A DNA stretch of 57,820 nt from the NCBI GenBank assembly GCA_039931555.1, contig JBDTRP010000050.1:1-57820 (forward strand), read 5' to 3'. This document shows positions 1 to 8,271 of the stretch, in pieces (positions within the stretch are counted from its first letter, which is position 1; every line of letters begins with the position of its first letter). The position numbers and the translations under genes are program-made. Under the pieces are notes generated by a model that had not been told where the DNA came from, did no database searches, and was given only the letters and a program-made list of their open reading frames with translations. The DNA is from JAENVT01 sp039931555. Lineage in GTDB: Bacteria > Actinomycetota > Acidimicrobiia > Acidimicrobiales > Ilumatobacteraceae.

Positions 1-454
1 CTCGGGCGGCAACGCGACGGTTGCCCAAGCATCGTCGGACACGTCCGGTGCGGCCGCGACACCAGCGGGCGCCGACGCGACGCAGCCTCCGGCAGCCAGC
101 GGCAAGGTCGACTGTGCAGGGCTGAAAGACGCCCTCGCCAGCATGATCGTCAATTGGCAAGTGGTCATCGGTTTGAGCAACTCCCCGACGTCGGAATGGG
201 CTCAGATCCCGATCGGCACCATCGCAAAGTTCGGCGACCAACTCGCTGCAATGACCGCAACGCTCGGAAGCGACGCTGACGCTTCGGACGCACTGTCGTT
301 CATGTCGGGCGCAAACGACATCGTGCAGCGTGGGCTCGGCGGCGACACGGCGGCCCAAGCCGATCTCGCCACCTACATGGGCGCCGACATCTCGGCCAGC
401 ATCGGCAAGCAACTCCCGATCTCACTCGCCTATTCGAACGCCGGCTGCAGCTGA
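1..454 (+). CDS. C-terminal part of a probable secreted/lipoprotein-like protein (5' truncated by window)
   Basis: The reading frame is open from base 2 and stops with TGA at 452-454, so the gene begins before the window. The visible N-terminal ~40 residues are a low-complexity Ala/Ser/Thr/Pro/Gly linker of the kind seen after an actinobacterial lipoprotein signal peptide. The rest (~110 residues) is a compact helical-looking domain with one Cys near its start (VDCAGL) and one at the end (NAGCS), which could form a disulfide. An ATG at 143 exists but lies inside the clearly coding domain, so it is not the true start. I do not recognise the family; extracytoplasmic location is inferred from composition only. 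Confidence 0.6.
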   Translation, partial: SGGNATVAQASSDTSGAAATPAGADATQPPAASGKVDCAGLKDALASMIVNWQVVIGLSNSPTSEWAQIPIGTIAKFGDQLAAMTATLGSDADASDALSFMSGANDIVQRGLGGDTAAQADLATYMGADISASIGKQLPISLAYSNAGCS

Positions 455-508
455 GCCTTGTGGAGTTCTTGGCGCCCACCTGGGTGCCCCCAAAACACTC
501 CACTCGGG

Positions 509-2149
509 CTACACCTTGCTGGCGCGGCCCGCCCAGAACGGCGCACGCAGATCTCGCTTGAGGACCTTGCCGCTGCCGGTCTTCGGCAGTTCTGAGCTCC
601 AGGTGACCGACCTCGGGATCTTGTAACCGGCTAGGTGCTCGCGACAATGGGCGATCACTTGCGCCTCGGTCATCGTCGCACCCTCACGAACGACCACCAC
701 GGCGTGCACCGACTCACCCCACTCCTCGCTCGGCACACCGAAGACCGCTGCCTCGAGCACATCAGGATGGATCTCGAGGGCCGCCTCGATCTCAGCTGGG
801 TAGATGTTCATGCCTCCGCTGATGATCATGTCTTTCTTGCGATCGCAGATGTAGTAGTAGCCCTCGTCATCGCGGTACGCGATGTCACCGACAGTTTGGT
901 AGTCGTCGCGTTGGTCCTTCACATATTGATCGTGTTGCTTGTAGTAGTCGGCGAACGCACTCGGGCTCTTCACGAACAGCTCCCCGGGATGCTCGGGTCC
1001 GGTGCCGGTGACCTCGCTACCGTTGTCGTCGAACAACTTGAGCTCGACCATGGGTGCCGGCTTGCCGCACGAACCGGGTTTGCGCAACTGGTCCTCCGGG
1101 CGAAGAATGCAGTTGACGCCGAGCTCGGTCGAGCCATACACCTCGAACAGCGAATCGGCCGGGAAGTCGGCGAGGTACATCTGCTTGAGTGTGAAGCTCC
1201 ACGGCGCAGCATTGGCGATCATTCGCTTCATCGACGTGACGTCGTACTGCGCCTTCACCTCGGAAGGCAGGTTGCAGATCATCCGGATCGGTGTCGGCGC
1301 ACTGAACGTCGAGGTGACCTGGTACTTGTCGACGAGGCGCAGCCAATCCACCGGATCGAACTTTCGCTGCAGCACAACCGTTTGGCCGAGTGCCTGGGCG
1401 ATGCCCATGAAACCGCCAGGACCGCTGTGGTAGAGCGGGCCCGTGGGGACGTAGATGTCACCCGGCGTGTACCCGACGAACGCCAACATTGCCCCGATCT
1501 GTACGGGGTTGCCCGAACTTCGGCGGAAGGCGCCTTTGGGCTTGCCCGTGGTTCCGCTGGTGTAGATCATGGTCGCACCGGTGCCGGTCGATTCCGGGAT
1601 CTCCGGCTCGGTGGCCGAGGCCTCGGCGATCGCGACGTCGGCATCGACCATGCCCAGTGGCACATCGCCGTCGAACACCAAGATGTGCTGAACCGTTGGT
1701 AGCTCGGCGCGGATGCGTTCGAACATCGGCGCGAACTCGGCGTCGACGTACACGATCGTCGCATCGCAGTGATCGGTGACGTACATGGCTTCCTCGTCGC
1801 TGAGGCGATAGTTCAGTGGCACCGCGGTCACACCGAGCTTGCGCGCGGCGTTGATCACGACGACGATGCCCGGCGAGTTCGGGCCGCACCACACGACCTT
1901 GCTGTCGCCCGGTCGGGCGCCGAGCCCCAACAACACGTTGGCCAATCGACTGGCCTGTTCGTTCAGCTCCCCGTAGGTTATGGTCGTGACGGTTCCGTCG
2001 GGGCGGTCGTCGATCACCGCCAACTTGTCGGGATGGGTGATCGCGTAGGCAGTGAGGAAGTCGGCCATCAGCGCACTTCGTATCAGGCGAGCTGCGTTCT
2101 TGGTCAAGCGAAGGGGCAGCAGGGCTGCTCGTAACAACCGATCGGTCAC
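509..2149 (-). CDS. FadD-type acyl-CoA synthetase (AMP-forming)
   Basis: ANL-superfamily ligase, 546 aa, predicted to activate a carboxylic acid to acyl-CoA through an acyl-adenylate. Visible motifs are the P-loop YTSGTTGKPKG (about residues 196-206), the YGSTELG adenine-binding motif, the hinge-region core RKKDMIISGG and the C-terminal catalytic lysine in PKTGSGKVLKRD. The frame is open as far as 2383 but that part runs over the divergent MaoC gene. I chose GTG 2149 because a TACGGT hexamer (2156-2161, minus strand) ends 6 nt before it, as in other leaderless genes here; ATG 2068 is the alternative. Head-to-head with the hydratase gene 39 bp away, which suggests a shared acyl-CoA pathway. 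Substrate unknown. Confidence 0.9.
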   Translation of the reverse strand: MTDRLLRAALLPLRLTKNAARLIRSALMADFLTAYAITHPDKLAVIDDRPDGTVTTITYGELNEQASRLANVLLGLGARPGDSKVVWCGPNSPGIVVVINAARKLGVTAVPLNYRLSDEEAMYVTDHCDATIVYVDAEFAPMFERIRAELPTVQHILVFDGDVPLGMVDADVAIAEASATEPEIPESTGTGATMIYTSGTTGKPKGAFRRSSGNPVQIGAMLAFVGYTPGDIYVPTGPLYHSGPGGFMGIAQALGQTVVLQRKFDPVDWLRLVDKYQVTSTFSAPTPIRMICNLPSEVKAQYDVTSMKRMIANAAPWSFTLKQMYLADFPADSLFEVYGSTELGVNCILRPEDQLRKPGSCGKPAPMVELKLFDDNGSEVTGTGPEHPGELFVKSPSAFADYYKQHDQYVKDQRDDYQTVGDIAYRDDEGYYYICDRKKDMIISGGMNIYPAEIEAALEIHPDVLEAAVFGVPSEEWGESVHAVVVVREGATMTEAQVIAHCREHLAGYKIPRSVTWSSELPKTGSGKVLKRDLRAPFWAGRASKV

Positions 2150-2155
2150 GACTTC

Positions 2156-2161
2156 ACCGTA
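2156..2161 (-). promoter_or_regulatory. -10 element, leaderless promoter of the acyl-CoA synthetase
   Basis: TACGGT on the minus strand ends 6 nt before the GTG at 2149, the TANNNT-to-start geometry repeated at other genes in this window. No -35 was recognisable. Confidence 0.45.
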
Positions 2162-2188
2162 CGCCCGAACGACTGCAAAGCTCGCAAC

Positions 2189-2650
2189 ATGTCTGCACGC
2201 ATGATTCACGGATCCGCTGGGCTCAAAGAAGCCATCGGTGAGCACCTCGGCTACAGCGATTGGCTGGAGATCACCCAGGAACGGGTCAATCAGTTCGCCG
2301 AGGCAACCGGTGACTTCCAGTGGATCCACGTCGATCCCGAGCGGGCCAAGAAGGAAAGCCCCTTCGGCGGCCCCATCGCCCACGGCTACCTCACGTTGTC
2401 GCTGGCGCCGATGATGATGCCGCTGGTCGTGCAGACCACCGGATTCACGATGGGTGTGAACTACGGCTGCAACAAGGTGCGGTTCATGTCACCCGTGCCC
2501 GTCGGTGCGAACCTGCGGCTCGGGGTCAAGTTGCTGACGGTCGACGACATCGCCGGTGGCGTGCAGTCGACGTACGAGCTGACCTTCGAGTGCGAGGGCG
2601 CCGCCAAGCCGAGCTGCGTCGCCGAAGTGATCTATCGCAGCTACGAGTAG
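2189..2650 (+). CDS. MaoC/NodN-like hot-dog dehydratase
   Basis: 153-aa single hot-dog protein of the MaoC family (R-specific enoyl-CoA hydratase-like). The hydratase-2 signature is present: an Asp/His pair in FQWIHVDPERA (about residues 53-63) followed by FGGPIAHGYLTLS. Such proteins hydrate 2-enoyl-CoA or dehydrate 3-hydroxyacyl-CoA in the cytoplasm. It is transcribed away from the adjacent acyl-CoA synthetase, consistent with activation followed by beta-oxidation-type processing. Length matches small single-domain NodN/MaoC members. The start at ATG 2189 leaves only 39 bp to the divergent gene and has no clear Shine-Dalgarno sequence. Confidence 0.9.
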   Translation: MSARMIHGSAGLKEAIGEHLGYSDWLEITQERVNQFAEATGDFQWIHVDPERAKKESPFGGPIAHGYLTLSLAPMMMPLVVQTTGFTMGVNYGCNKVRFMSPVPVGANLRLGVKLLTVDDIAGGVQSTYELTFECEGAAKPSCVAEVIYRSYE

Positions 2651-2677
2651 CGGTCGGCGATTACCTCATCGGCCCGG

Positions 2678-2718
2678 TGTGAGTCGGGTGCCGCGTGAGG
2701 ACGCGCAATCTGACTCAC
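2678..2718. repeat. Imperfect hairpin element, copy 1
   Basis: Inverted repeat GTGAGTC (2679-2685) and GACTCAC (2712-2718) with a GC-rich loop. The flanks resemble copy 2 immediately downstream (TGTGAG..GGGTGCCG versus TGTGAGCCCGGTGTTG). Confidence 0.5.
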
Positions 2719-2739
2719 GGTTCATGGTCCATCTGGCCG

Positions 2740-2783
2740 CTGTGAGCCCGGTGTTGCCGCCTGGCGCACGATCGGGCTCACAG
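2740..2783. repeat. Perfect hairpin element, copy 2
   Basis: Ten-base perfect inverted repeat CTGTGAGCCC (2740-2749) and GGGCTCACAG (2774-2783) with a 24-nt spacer. It sits between the MaoC stop and the SDR promoter, so it could act as a terminator without a T-run or be a REP-like element. Confidence 0.55.
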
Positions 2784-2805
2784 TGGGAGGGGTTTGGCTG
2801 AGGAA

Positions 2806-2811
2806 TAGATT
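2806..2811 (+). promoter_or_regulatory. -10 element, leaderless promoter of the SDR gene
   Basis: TAGATT ends 7 nt before the ATG at 2819. It supports that start over upstream or downstream in-frame alternatives. Confidence 0.45.
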
Positions 2812-2818
2812 CGCCGCG

Positions 2819-3631
2819 ATGAAGTCAGAGATGCAGCACGTCGCGATCGTCACCGGGGCCAACCACGGAATCGGTGCGGCGACAGCGGAGCGATTCGCGG
2901 CTGCCGGCGTCGCCGTGGTGATCACCTATCTGCGACGTCGCGTCACCTCGGATCCGGAAACACCCGAGCGTTATCAGCAGAACCGGATGACCTCCGGCGA
3001 CACCTTGGCCGAGCGCATCACGGCGGCCGGCGGCCACGCGATCGCGGTCGAGGCCGATCTGCTCGACGCCACGACTCCGCCGATGTTGTTCGATCGGGCC
3101 GAGTCCGAATTCGGGGCGGTCGACATCTTGATCAACAACGCCACGGGCTGGATGTCGGGTGATTCGTTCGCCGCGGGCGGCACCGACGTGGTCGGCCGAG
3201 CGACTCCTGGAATGACCGCCGAACTGTTCGACCAGACGTTCGGCGTCGACGCGCGCGCCGGCGCGCTGATGATCGCCGAGTTCGCTCGGAGGTTGATCGC
3301 CCGCGACGGCAACTGGGGTCGCATCGTCGGTCTCACGTCGGGTGGTCCCAACGGGTTCCCGTCCGAAGTCACCTACGGTGCAGCGAAGCTCGCCCTCGAG
3401 AACTACACGATGTCTGCCGCCACCGAGCTCGGCCGCCGCGGGGTCACCGCCAACATGGTCCATCCGCCGATCACCGACTCGGGTTGGGTGAACGACGCGA
3501 TTCGCGAGTTCACCGCGACCAGCACCGAGCAGTTTCACGTCGCCGATCCCGATGATGTCGCCGCAGTGATCGCCTGGCTGTGCACCGACGAGGCGCGCAT
3601 GGTGACCGGCAACGTGATACGGATGCGTTAG
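2819..3631 (+). CDS. Short-chain dehydrogenase/reductase (SDR)
   Basis: 270-aa Rossmann-fold oxidoreductase. The cofactor motif TGANHGIG lies at residues 12-19, NNAT at 106-109, the catalytic serine near 174-175 and the YxxxK pair at Tyr186/Lys190, so the active site looks intact. There is an unusual insertion of about 25 residues after beta-2 (RRRVTSDPETPERYQQNRMTS region), absent from most classical SDRs. Substrate cannot be told. ATG 2819 is preferred because TAGATT lies 7 nt upstream; ATG 2831 is possible. The stop overlaps the stop of the convergent oxidoreductase gene by 4 bp. Confidence 0.88.
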   Translation: MKSEMQHVAIVTGANHGIGAATAERFAAAGVAVVITYLRRRVTSDPETPERYQQNRMTSGDTLAERITAAGGHAIAVEADLLDATTPPMLFDRAESEFGAVDILINNATGWMSGDSFAAGGTDVVGRATPGMTAELFDQTFGVDARAGALMIAEFARRLIARDGNWGRIVGLTSGGPNGFPSEVTYGAAKLALENYTMSAATELGRRGVTANMVHPPITDSGWVNDAIREFTATSTEQFHVADPDDVAAVIAWLCTDEARMVTGNVIRMR

Positions 3632-4590
3632 CGGAAGTTGGGCATCACGTCCGAGGCGAACAGGTCCATGGATTCGGTGTCGGGATAGTCAGTGCACCAC
3701 GGGATGAAGCCCGTGCATCCGAGATCGACGTATGCCTGCACCTTCTCGCACACCTGCTCGGGCGTGCCGACCAATCCATTGGCCTGCCACTTCTCGAACG
3801 GGTCACCCCACAGGCTGCGGGTGCCCAACGCCTTCAGCTCGGCCTCGGTCGAGCGGATGCACATCTCCGGCGACCACGTCTTGCCGATGGTCTCCTCGTC
3901 ACGACCGACGGCGGTGCAGTGGCCCTTCAAGATCTCACGCTTGCGAGCCCATTCTTCCGGCTGCCCACCGAAGTTCGAGAAGTCAGCATGACGGGCGACG
4001 ACGCGCAACGTCAGCTGCTCGCCCCCGCCACCGATCCAGATCGGGGGGTGGGGTGATTGCAGCGGTTTGGGGTCACAGTTCGCGCGTGACAGTTGGTAGT
4101 ACTTCCCGTCGAACGTGGTCTCCGGCTGCGTCCACATGCTCTTGACGATCTCCACGCACTCGCGCAGCATGCCGATGCGATCCTTCGGGCGAGGGAACTC
4201 GAAGCCGTAGCCCTTGTACTCGTTCTCGTACCAACCCGCGCCGATCCCCCAATCGAGGCGACCGTCGCTGATCACATCGATCGTCGAGGTGATCTTGGCC
4301 AGCACGCTGGGCTGGCGGTAGCTGTTGCAACCGACCATCTGACCGAGTCGCACGGTCGTCGTCAGCTGGCTGATGGCAGCCATCGTCGTCCAGCATTCGA
4401 ACACTGCCTCGCCCGCCGGCCGCGGCACGTTGTGGAAGTGGTCGTACACCCAGATCGAGTCGTAGCCGAGCGCCTCGGCGCGCACGGCAATGTCGACCGC
4501 CTTCTGCCACTTCGCCCTAGCACCTTCGATGCTCGCCAGCTCCATCTTCCAACCCTGCGGAACGAAGACACCAAAGATGATCTTCCTCAT
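3628..4590 (-). CDS. LLM-class F420-dependent oxidoreductase (Rv1855c-like)
   Basis: 320-aa TIM-barrel protein of the bacterial luciferase-like (LLM) superfamily. The N-terminal MRKIIFGVFVPQG strand, WVYDHFHNVP and DWGIGAGWYENEYKGYG segments are typical of the subgroup that includes mycobacterial Rv1855c, which is assigned coenzyme F420 as cofactor. Substrate is unknown. The frame extends upstream to 4665, but ATG 4590 places the first beta-strand correctly and a TATGGT hexamer ends 8 nt before it. The gene converges on the SDR with a 4-bp overlap of stop codons. Confidence 0.88.
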   Translation of the reverse strand: MRKIIFGVFVPQGWKMELASIEGARAKWQKAVDIAVRAEALGYDSIWVYDHFHNVPRPAGEAVFECWTTMAAISQLTTTVRLGQMVGCNSYRQPSVLAKITSTIDVISDGRLDWGIGAGWYENEYKGYGFEFPRPKDRIGMLRECVEIVKSMWTQPETTFDGKYYQLSRANCDPKPLQSPHPPIWIGGGGEQLTLRVVARHADFSNFGGQPEEWARKREILKGHCTAVGRDEETIGKTWSPEMCIRSTEAELKALGTRSLWGDPFEKWQANGLVGTPEQVCEKVQAYVDLGCTGFIPWCTDYPDTESMDLFASDVMPNFR

Positions 4591-4598
4591 GTGGACGC

Positions 4599-4604
4599 AC
4601 CATA
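4599..4604 (-). promoter_or_regulatory. -10 element, probable leaderless promoter of the LLM oxidoreductase
   Basis: TATGGT (minus strand) ends 8 nt before the ATG at 4590. Confidence 0.35.
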
Positions 4605-4673
4605 GTTGCGGCTGGGCGACGTGGCGTCGGCTGTGCTCGATGGTCCAATGAGTGACGCCGGTCACAGCTTGCC

Positions 4674-4679
4674 TAGGTT
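4674..4679 (+). promoter_or_regulatory. -10 element, leaderless promoter of the second acyl-CoA synthetase
   Basis: TAGGTT ends 6 nt before the ATG at 4686. Confidence 0.42.
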
Positions 4680-4685
4680 TCGGCC

Positions 4686-6341
4686 ATGGAGTACTCGGTG
4701 GCCGACATCCACGAGGCGATCGCCGCCAGCAGACCCGACGCCGAGTGCCTGGTGTTCCGCGATCGCCGGCTGACGTGGGCCGACATCACGGAACGAACGC
4801 GGCGACTGGCCAACTTCCTGCTCGACGCCGGGCTCGGCGTGCACATCGAACGGTCGCAGCTCGCCGGGCACGAGAGCGGCCAGGACCATCTCGCCGTGTA
4901 CTTGCACAACGGCAACGAGTACCTGGAATCCATGCTCGGGGCGTTCAAGGCCCGCGTCGCCCCGTTCAACGTCAACTACCGGTACGTCGCCCAGGAACTG
5001 CGATACCTCCTCAACGACTCCCATGCATCGGCGGTGGTGGTCCACAGCCAGTTCGCCCCGACGCTGGCGGAGGTACTGCCCGATCTCACGAATCTGCGGG
5101 TGATCGTGCAGGTTCCGGACGAGTCGGATAACGATCTGCTGCCCGGCGCCGTCTGGTACGAAGACGCCCTGGCATCCTCGTCGCCCGACAAGCCAGCGGT
5201 CCAGTGGAGTCCCGACGATCTCTACATCCTCTACACCGGCGGCACGACGGGGATGCCGAAGGGCGTGATGTGGCGCAACGGCGATGCCAACGTCGAGTGC
5301 TTCGGTGGGTCGGCGGCCGAGGGTCTCGACGACGTCGTTGCCACCGCGGACGGCGGCCTGAGGGCGTTGCTCGCCCCCCCATTCATGCACGGCGCCGGAC
5401 ATTGGATGGCGTTCCGAACGTGGAACCTCGGCGGCACCGTCTTCGTGCAGTCGGTCCCCGACCGCCTCGAACCCGCCGATATCTGGGGGCTCATCGAACG
5501 CGAGCGACTCAACTTCCTCCTGATCGTCGGCGACGCCTTCGCCAGGCCACTGCTCGACGATCTCAACGCGTCGACCTACGACCTGCAATGTTTGACCGTC
5601 GTCTTGTCGGGAGGTGCGGCACTGAGCTCGGGTTTGAAAGAGGAGTTCCTCGGCCACCTGCCGTCGTTGATCATCGTCGACGGACTCGGTTCGTCGGAGG
5701 CCGGCGGTCAACTGGCCCACGTCTCGGCCGGCTCGCGGGCGACCACGGGCACGTTCGCGATCAGTCCCGGCAACCACGTGCTGTCGGCCGACCTCGACCG
5801 CGAGCTACAACCCGGCGAAGACGAGTTGGGCTGGCTCGCCAAGAGCGGCCGATTGGCGCTCGGCTACCTCGGTGATGCGGCCAAGACCGAGCGGGTCTAT
5901 CCGGTCATCGACGGCGTTCGCTACGCGGTGCCTGGCGACCGCTCCCGCTTGCGGGCCGATGGCGTGGTCGAGTTGCACGGTCGCGACAGTGTGACGATCA
6001 ACTCGGGTGGCGAGAAGATCTTTGCCGAGGAGGTCGAGGCCGCGCTTCGGGCCCACCCCGACGTGTACGACTGCGTCGTTGCCGGGCGGCCGAGCGAGCG
6101 CTGGGGCAACGAGGTCGTCGCCGTCGTGCGGATCCGTCCCGGCCACACGACCGACGAAGCTTCACTGCTGGCCGAGGCGGAACGGCACATCGCCAGGTAC
6201 AAGTTGCCCAAGGCCTTCGTGTTCGTCGACGACGTCGTGCGCTCCCCATCCGGCAAAGCCGACTATCGCTGGGCGAAGCAGATCGCTGGAGCGAAGTCAG
6301 GACAAGTCACGAAATCTCCGGTGCAACCGGAGATTCGGTGA
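4686..6341 (+). CDS. FadD19/FadD17-like acyl-CoA synthetase
   Basis: 551-aa AMP-forming ligase with P-loop YTGGTTGMPKG at residues 183-193 followed by VMWR, a spelling typical of actinobacterial FadD19-like enzymes that activate branched or steroid side-chain acids. The C-terminal SGKADYRWAK carries the catalytic lysine. The fold is complete and of family length. Steroid or branched substrate is only an inference from similarity. ATG 4686 follows TAGGTT by 6 nt. The last codons and TGA lie within a 22-bp-arm hairpin (6301-6347), and menG begins 45 nt after the stop. Confidence 0.88.
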   Translation: MEYSVADIHEAIAASRPDAECLVFRDRRLTWADITERTRRLANFLLDAGLGVHIERSQLAGHESGQDHLAVYLHNGNEYLESMLGAFKARVAPFNVNYRYVAQELRYLLNDSHASAVVVHSQFAPTLAEVLPDLTNLRVIVQVPDESDNDLLPGAVWYEDALASSSPDKPAVQWSPDDLYILYTGGTTGMPKGVMWRNGDANVECFGGSAAEGLDDVVATADGGLRALLAPPFMHGAGHWMAFRTWNLGGTVFVQSVPDRLEPADIWGLIERERLNFLLIVGDAFARPLLDDLNASTYDLQCLTVVLSGGAALSSGLKEEFLGHLPSLIIVDGLGSSEAGGQLAHVSAGSRATTGTFAISPGNHVLSADLDRELQPGEDELGWLAKSGRLALGYLGDAAKTERVYPVIDGVRYAVPGDRSRLRADGVVELHGRDSVTINSGGEKIFAEEVEAALRAHPDVYDCVVAGRPSERWGNEVVAVVRIRPGHTTDEASLLAEAERHIARYKLPKAFVFVDDVVRSPSGKADYRWAKQIAGAKSGQVTKSPVQPEIR

Positions 6342-6347
6342 CTTGTC
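6301..6347. repeat. Long hairpin across the fadD stop codon
   Basis: Inverted repeat with 22-nt arms (6301-6322 and 6326-6347), 20 of 22 positions paired, loop GCA. The stop TGA (6339-6341) is in the right arm. There is no T-run, so it is not a canonical terminator; it could be a REP-like element or an RNA-processing site between fadD and menG. Confidence 0.7.
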
Positions 6348-6372
6348 TGGCGCCGCAGCAACCGACGGCGAA

Positions 6373-6378
6373 TAGCCT
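6373..6378 (+). promoter_or_regulatory. -10 element, leaderless promoter of menG
   Basis: TAGCCT ends 7 nt before GTG 6386. The same hexamer and spacing precede menE. Confidence 0.5.
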
Positions 6379-6385
6379 CTCTCGG

Positions 6386-7090
6386 GTGAGCAAACGTGCG
6401 TGGGACAGCGAGGCGTTGCCGCAAGGCGACGACAAGGTGACCGCGGTTCGGCAGATGTTCGATGCGATCGCTCCGCGCTACGACCTGGTGAACCGGATCA
6501 TGACGTTCCGCCTCGATGTTCGTTGGCGGCGCAAGGCGGTCCGGCTGCTGGCCCTCCCGCCGGCCAGCACCGTGATCGACCTCGCCAGCGGCACCGGCGA
6601 CCTGTGTGTCGACCTGGCCCGTGCCGGCCATCGGCCACTGTCGTTCGATCTCAGCTTCGGCATGCTCGCAGCCGATCGCAGCGGCGCACCACGTGCGCAA
6701 GCCGACATCTTGCGTCTGCCGTTGCCCGACCACTCGGTCGGCGGGGCGACGTGTGGGTTCGCGCTGCGGAACCTGGTCGAGCTGCCGCGGTTCTTCGACG
6801 AACTCGGGCGCGTGGTGCGCCCCGGAGGACGTATCGCGTTGCTCGATGTCGGTGTGCCGCGCAACAAGCTGATCCGCTGGGGCAACAACATCTACTTCGG
6901 CAAGGTCGTGCCAAAGATCGGCAGCCTGCTCAGTGACGGCGCCGCCTATCGCTACCTCCCCAAGAGCGTCGCCTACCTCCCATCACGCGACCAGATGCTG
7001 GCCGACCTGCGCGCCGCAGGGTTCGCTGATGCCGAGCACCATCAGCTCTCGGGCGGCATCACCCAACTGCTCCTCGGCACCCGGAGCTGA
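6386..7090 (+). CDS. menG: Demethylmenaquinone methyltransferase
   Basis: SAM-dependent methyltransferase of the UbiE/MenG family, 234 aa, catalysing the last step of menaquinone synthesis (C-methylation of demethylmenaquinone). Seen directly: MFDAIAPRYDLVN near the N-terminus, SAM motif I DLASGTGDL (residues 65-73), RYLPKSVAYLPS and the typical tail GGITQLLLGTRS. GTG 6386 is favoured by TAGCCT 7 nt upstream and by family length. An alternative GTG at 6338 overlaps the fadD stop as GTGA with a GGAG 5 nt upstream, but both are locked in the hairpin. menF follows after 5 bp, so the two are co-transcribed. Confidence 0.93.
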   Translation: MSKRAWDSEALPQGDDKVTAVRQMFDAIAPRYDLVNRIMTFRLDVRWRRKAVRLLALPPASTVIDLASGTGDLCVDLARAGHRPLSFDLSFGMLAADRSGAPRAQADILRLPLPDHSVGGATCGFALRNLVELPRFFDELGRVVRPGGRIALLDVGVPRNKLIRWGNNIYFGKVVPKIGSLLSDGAAYRYLPKSVAYLPSRDQMLADLRAAGFADAEHHQLSGGITQLLLGTRS

Positions 7091-7095
7091 GCATC

Positions 7096-8271
7096 GTGCG
7101 AGCCGTCAGTCGACCGCTCGATCGAGAGGTCGACCTCAACGACATCGCCCGCGGTGACGGCTACCTGTTCGTCCGCGACGGGGTCGGCGTGGCCGGACGC
7201 GGTGTCGCCGCGCGCGTCGGGATCGACGAGGTCGCCGAGTTCCTCGCGGCGATCGACCACGACGACAAGGCGCACGGCGCACGACCGCTTGCCATGGGTG
7301 TCGTACCGTTCGAGCCTGGTTCGCCGTGCGAGTTGGTGATCCCGGCAATGGCCGTCGTGAAGGCGGCGGACGGACGCAAGTGGGTCACAACGATCGATGG
7401 GACGGCCGCCGAGCTCGACACCCCACCGCGCCCCGAGCCGCGCGCCCAGAGTTTCACGAGCGAACCGTTGACCCCGGTGAAGGACTATCTCCGTGCCGTC
7501 ACCGCAGCGCGCGACGCAGTGCGCGACGGTCGCCTCACCAAGGCGGTCATCGCCCGCGAGATCTGCGTGAGCAGCGACGAACCGATCGACATCCACGCCG
7601 TGCTGGTGCGCCTGCGAATGTCGTTCGGGTCGAGCTACCGCTATTCGATCGACGGGTTCGTCGGGGCGATGCCCGAGCTGTTGGTGTCGGTGGAGGGCAA
7701 CTTGGTGCGAGCCCACCCGTTCGCCGGCACGACGCCGCGAAGCGGCGACCCCGACACCGATCAACGCGCCGCCGCCGAGCTCTTGGCCAGCGCCAAGAAC
7801 CAGACCGAGCACCGGGTCGTGATCGACATGATCCACGACACGTTGCTGCCGTGGTGCAGCTACCTCGACTGGGAGCCAGAGCCATCGATCGTCGCGGTCG
7901 CCAACGTGCAGCACCTCGGTACCCGGATGGAAGGCCATCTCTCGGATCCCCGACCGAACGTGCTCGAACTGGTCCGGGCACTGGCCCCGACGCCCGCCGT
8001 CGGTGGGTTTCCCCGAGCGGAGGCATTGGCCCTGATCGCCGAGGTCGAAGGATTCGAGCGTGGTCGCTACGCTGGCTCGGTTGGCTGGGTCGACGCTGCC
8101 GGCGACGGCACGTGGGCGGTGGCGCTGCGCTGCGCAGAGTTCTCCACCGACCGGCGCAGCGCACGATTGGTGGCCGGCGGCGGCATCGTCGCCGACAGTG
8201 ACCCGTTGGCCGAGTTGGCCGAGACGCAGGCCAAGTTCCAGGCAATGCTGTCGGCCATCGTCAGGCCGTAG
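7096..8271 (+). CDS. menF: Isochorismate synthase
   Basis: 391-aa chorismate-binding enzyme, converting chorismate to isochorismate, the first committed step of menaquinone synthesis. Motifs seen: KAVIAREI with the general-base lysine, HPFAGTTPRSG, VQHLGTRMEG, PTPAVGGFP and the C-terminal AGGGIVADSDP with Glu residues for Mg2+ (LAETQAKF). The N-terminal 130 residues are divergent, as usual. GTG start 5 bp after menG. The tail overlaps menD, which is convergent, by 11 bp. Isochorismate synthase rather than salicylate or anthranilate synthase is inferred from the menaquinone context. Confidence 0.92.
   Translation: MRAVSRPLDREVDLNDIARGDGYLFVRDGVGVAGRGVAARVGIDEVAEFLAAIDHDDKAHGARPLAMGVVPFEPGSPCELVIPAMAVVKAADGRKWVTTIDGTAAELDTPPRPEPRAQSFTSEPLTPVKDYLRAVTAARDAVRDGRLTKAVIAREICVSSDEPIDIHAVLVRLRMSFGSSYRYSIDGFVGAMPELLVSVEGNLVRAHPFAGTTPRSGDPDTDQRAAAELLASAKNQTEHRVVIDMIHDTLLPWCSYLDWEPEPSIVAVANVQHLGTRMEGHLSDPRPNVLELVRALAPTPAVGGFPRAEALALIAEVEGFERGRYAGSVGWVDAAGDGTWAVALRCAEFSTDRRSARLVAGGGIVADSDPLAELAETQAKFQAMLSAIVRP

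Noticed and set aside
635..1702. 355-aa plus-strand open frame inside the first acyl-CoA synthetase
   Set aside because: Shadow frame of a gene with intact ANL motifs on the minus strand.
4662..5777. 371-aa minus-strand open frame over the second acyl-CoA synthetase
   Set aside because: Antisense shadow, no recognisable motif, and it covers a full-length ligase on the plus strand.
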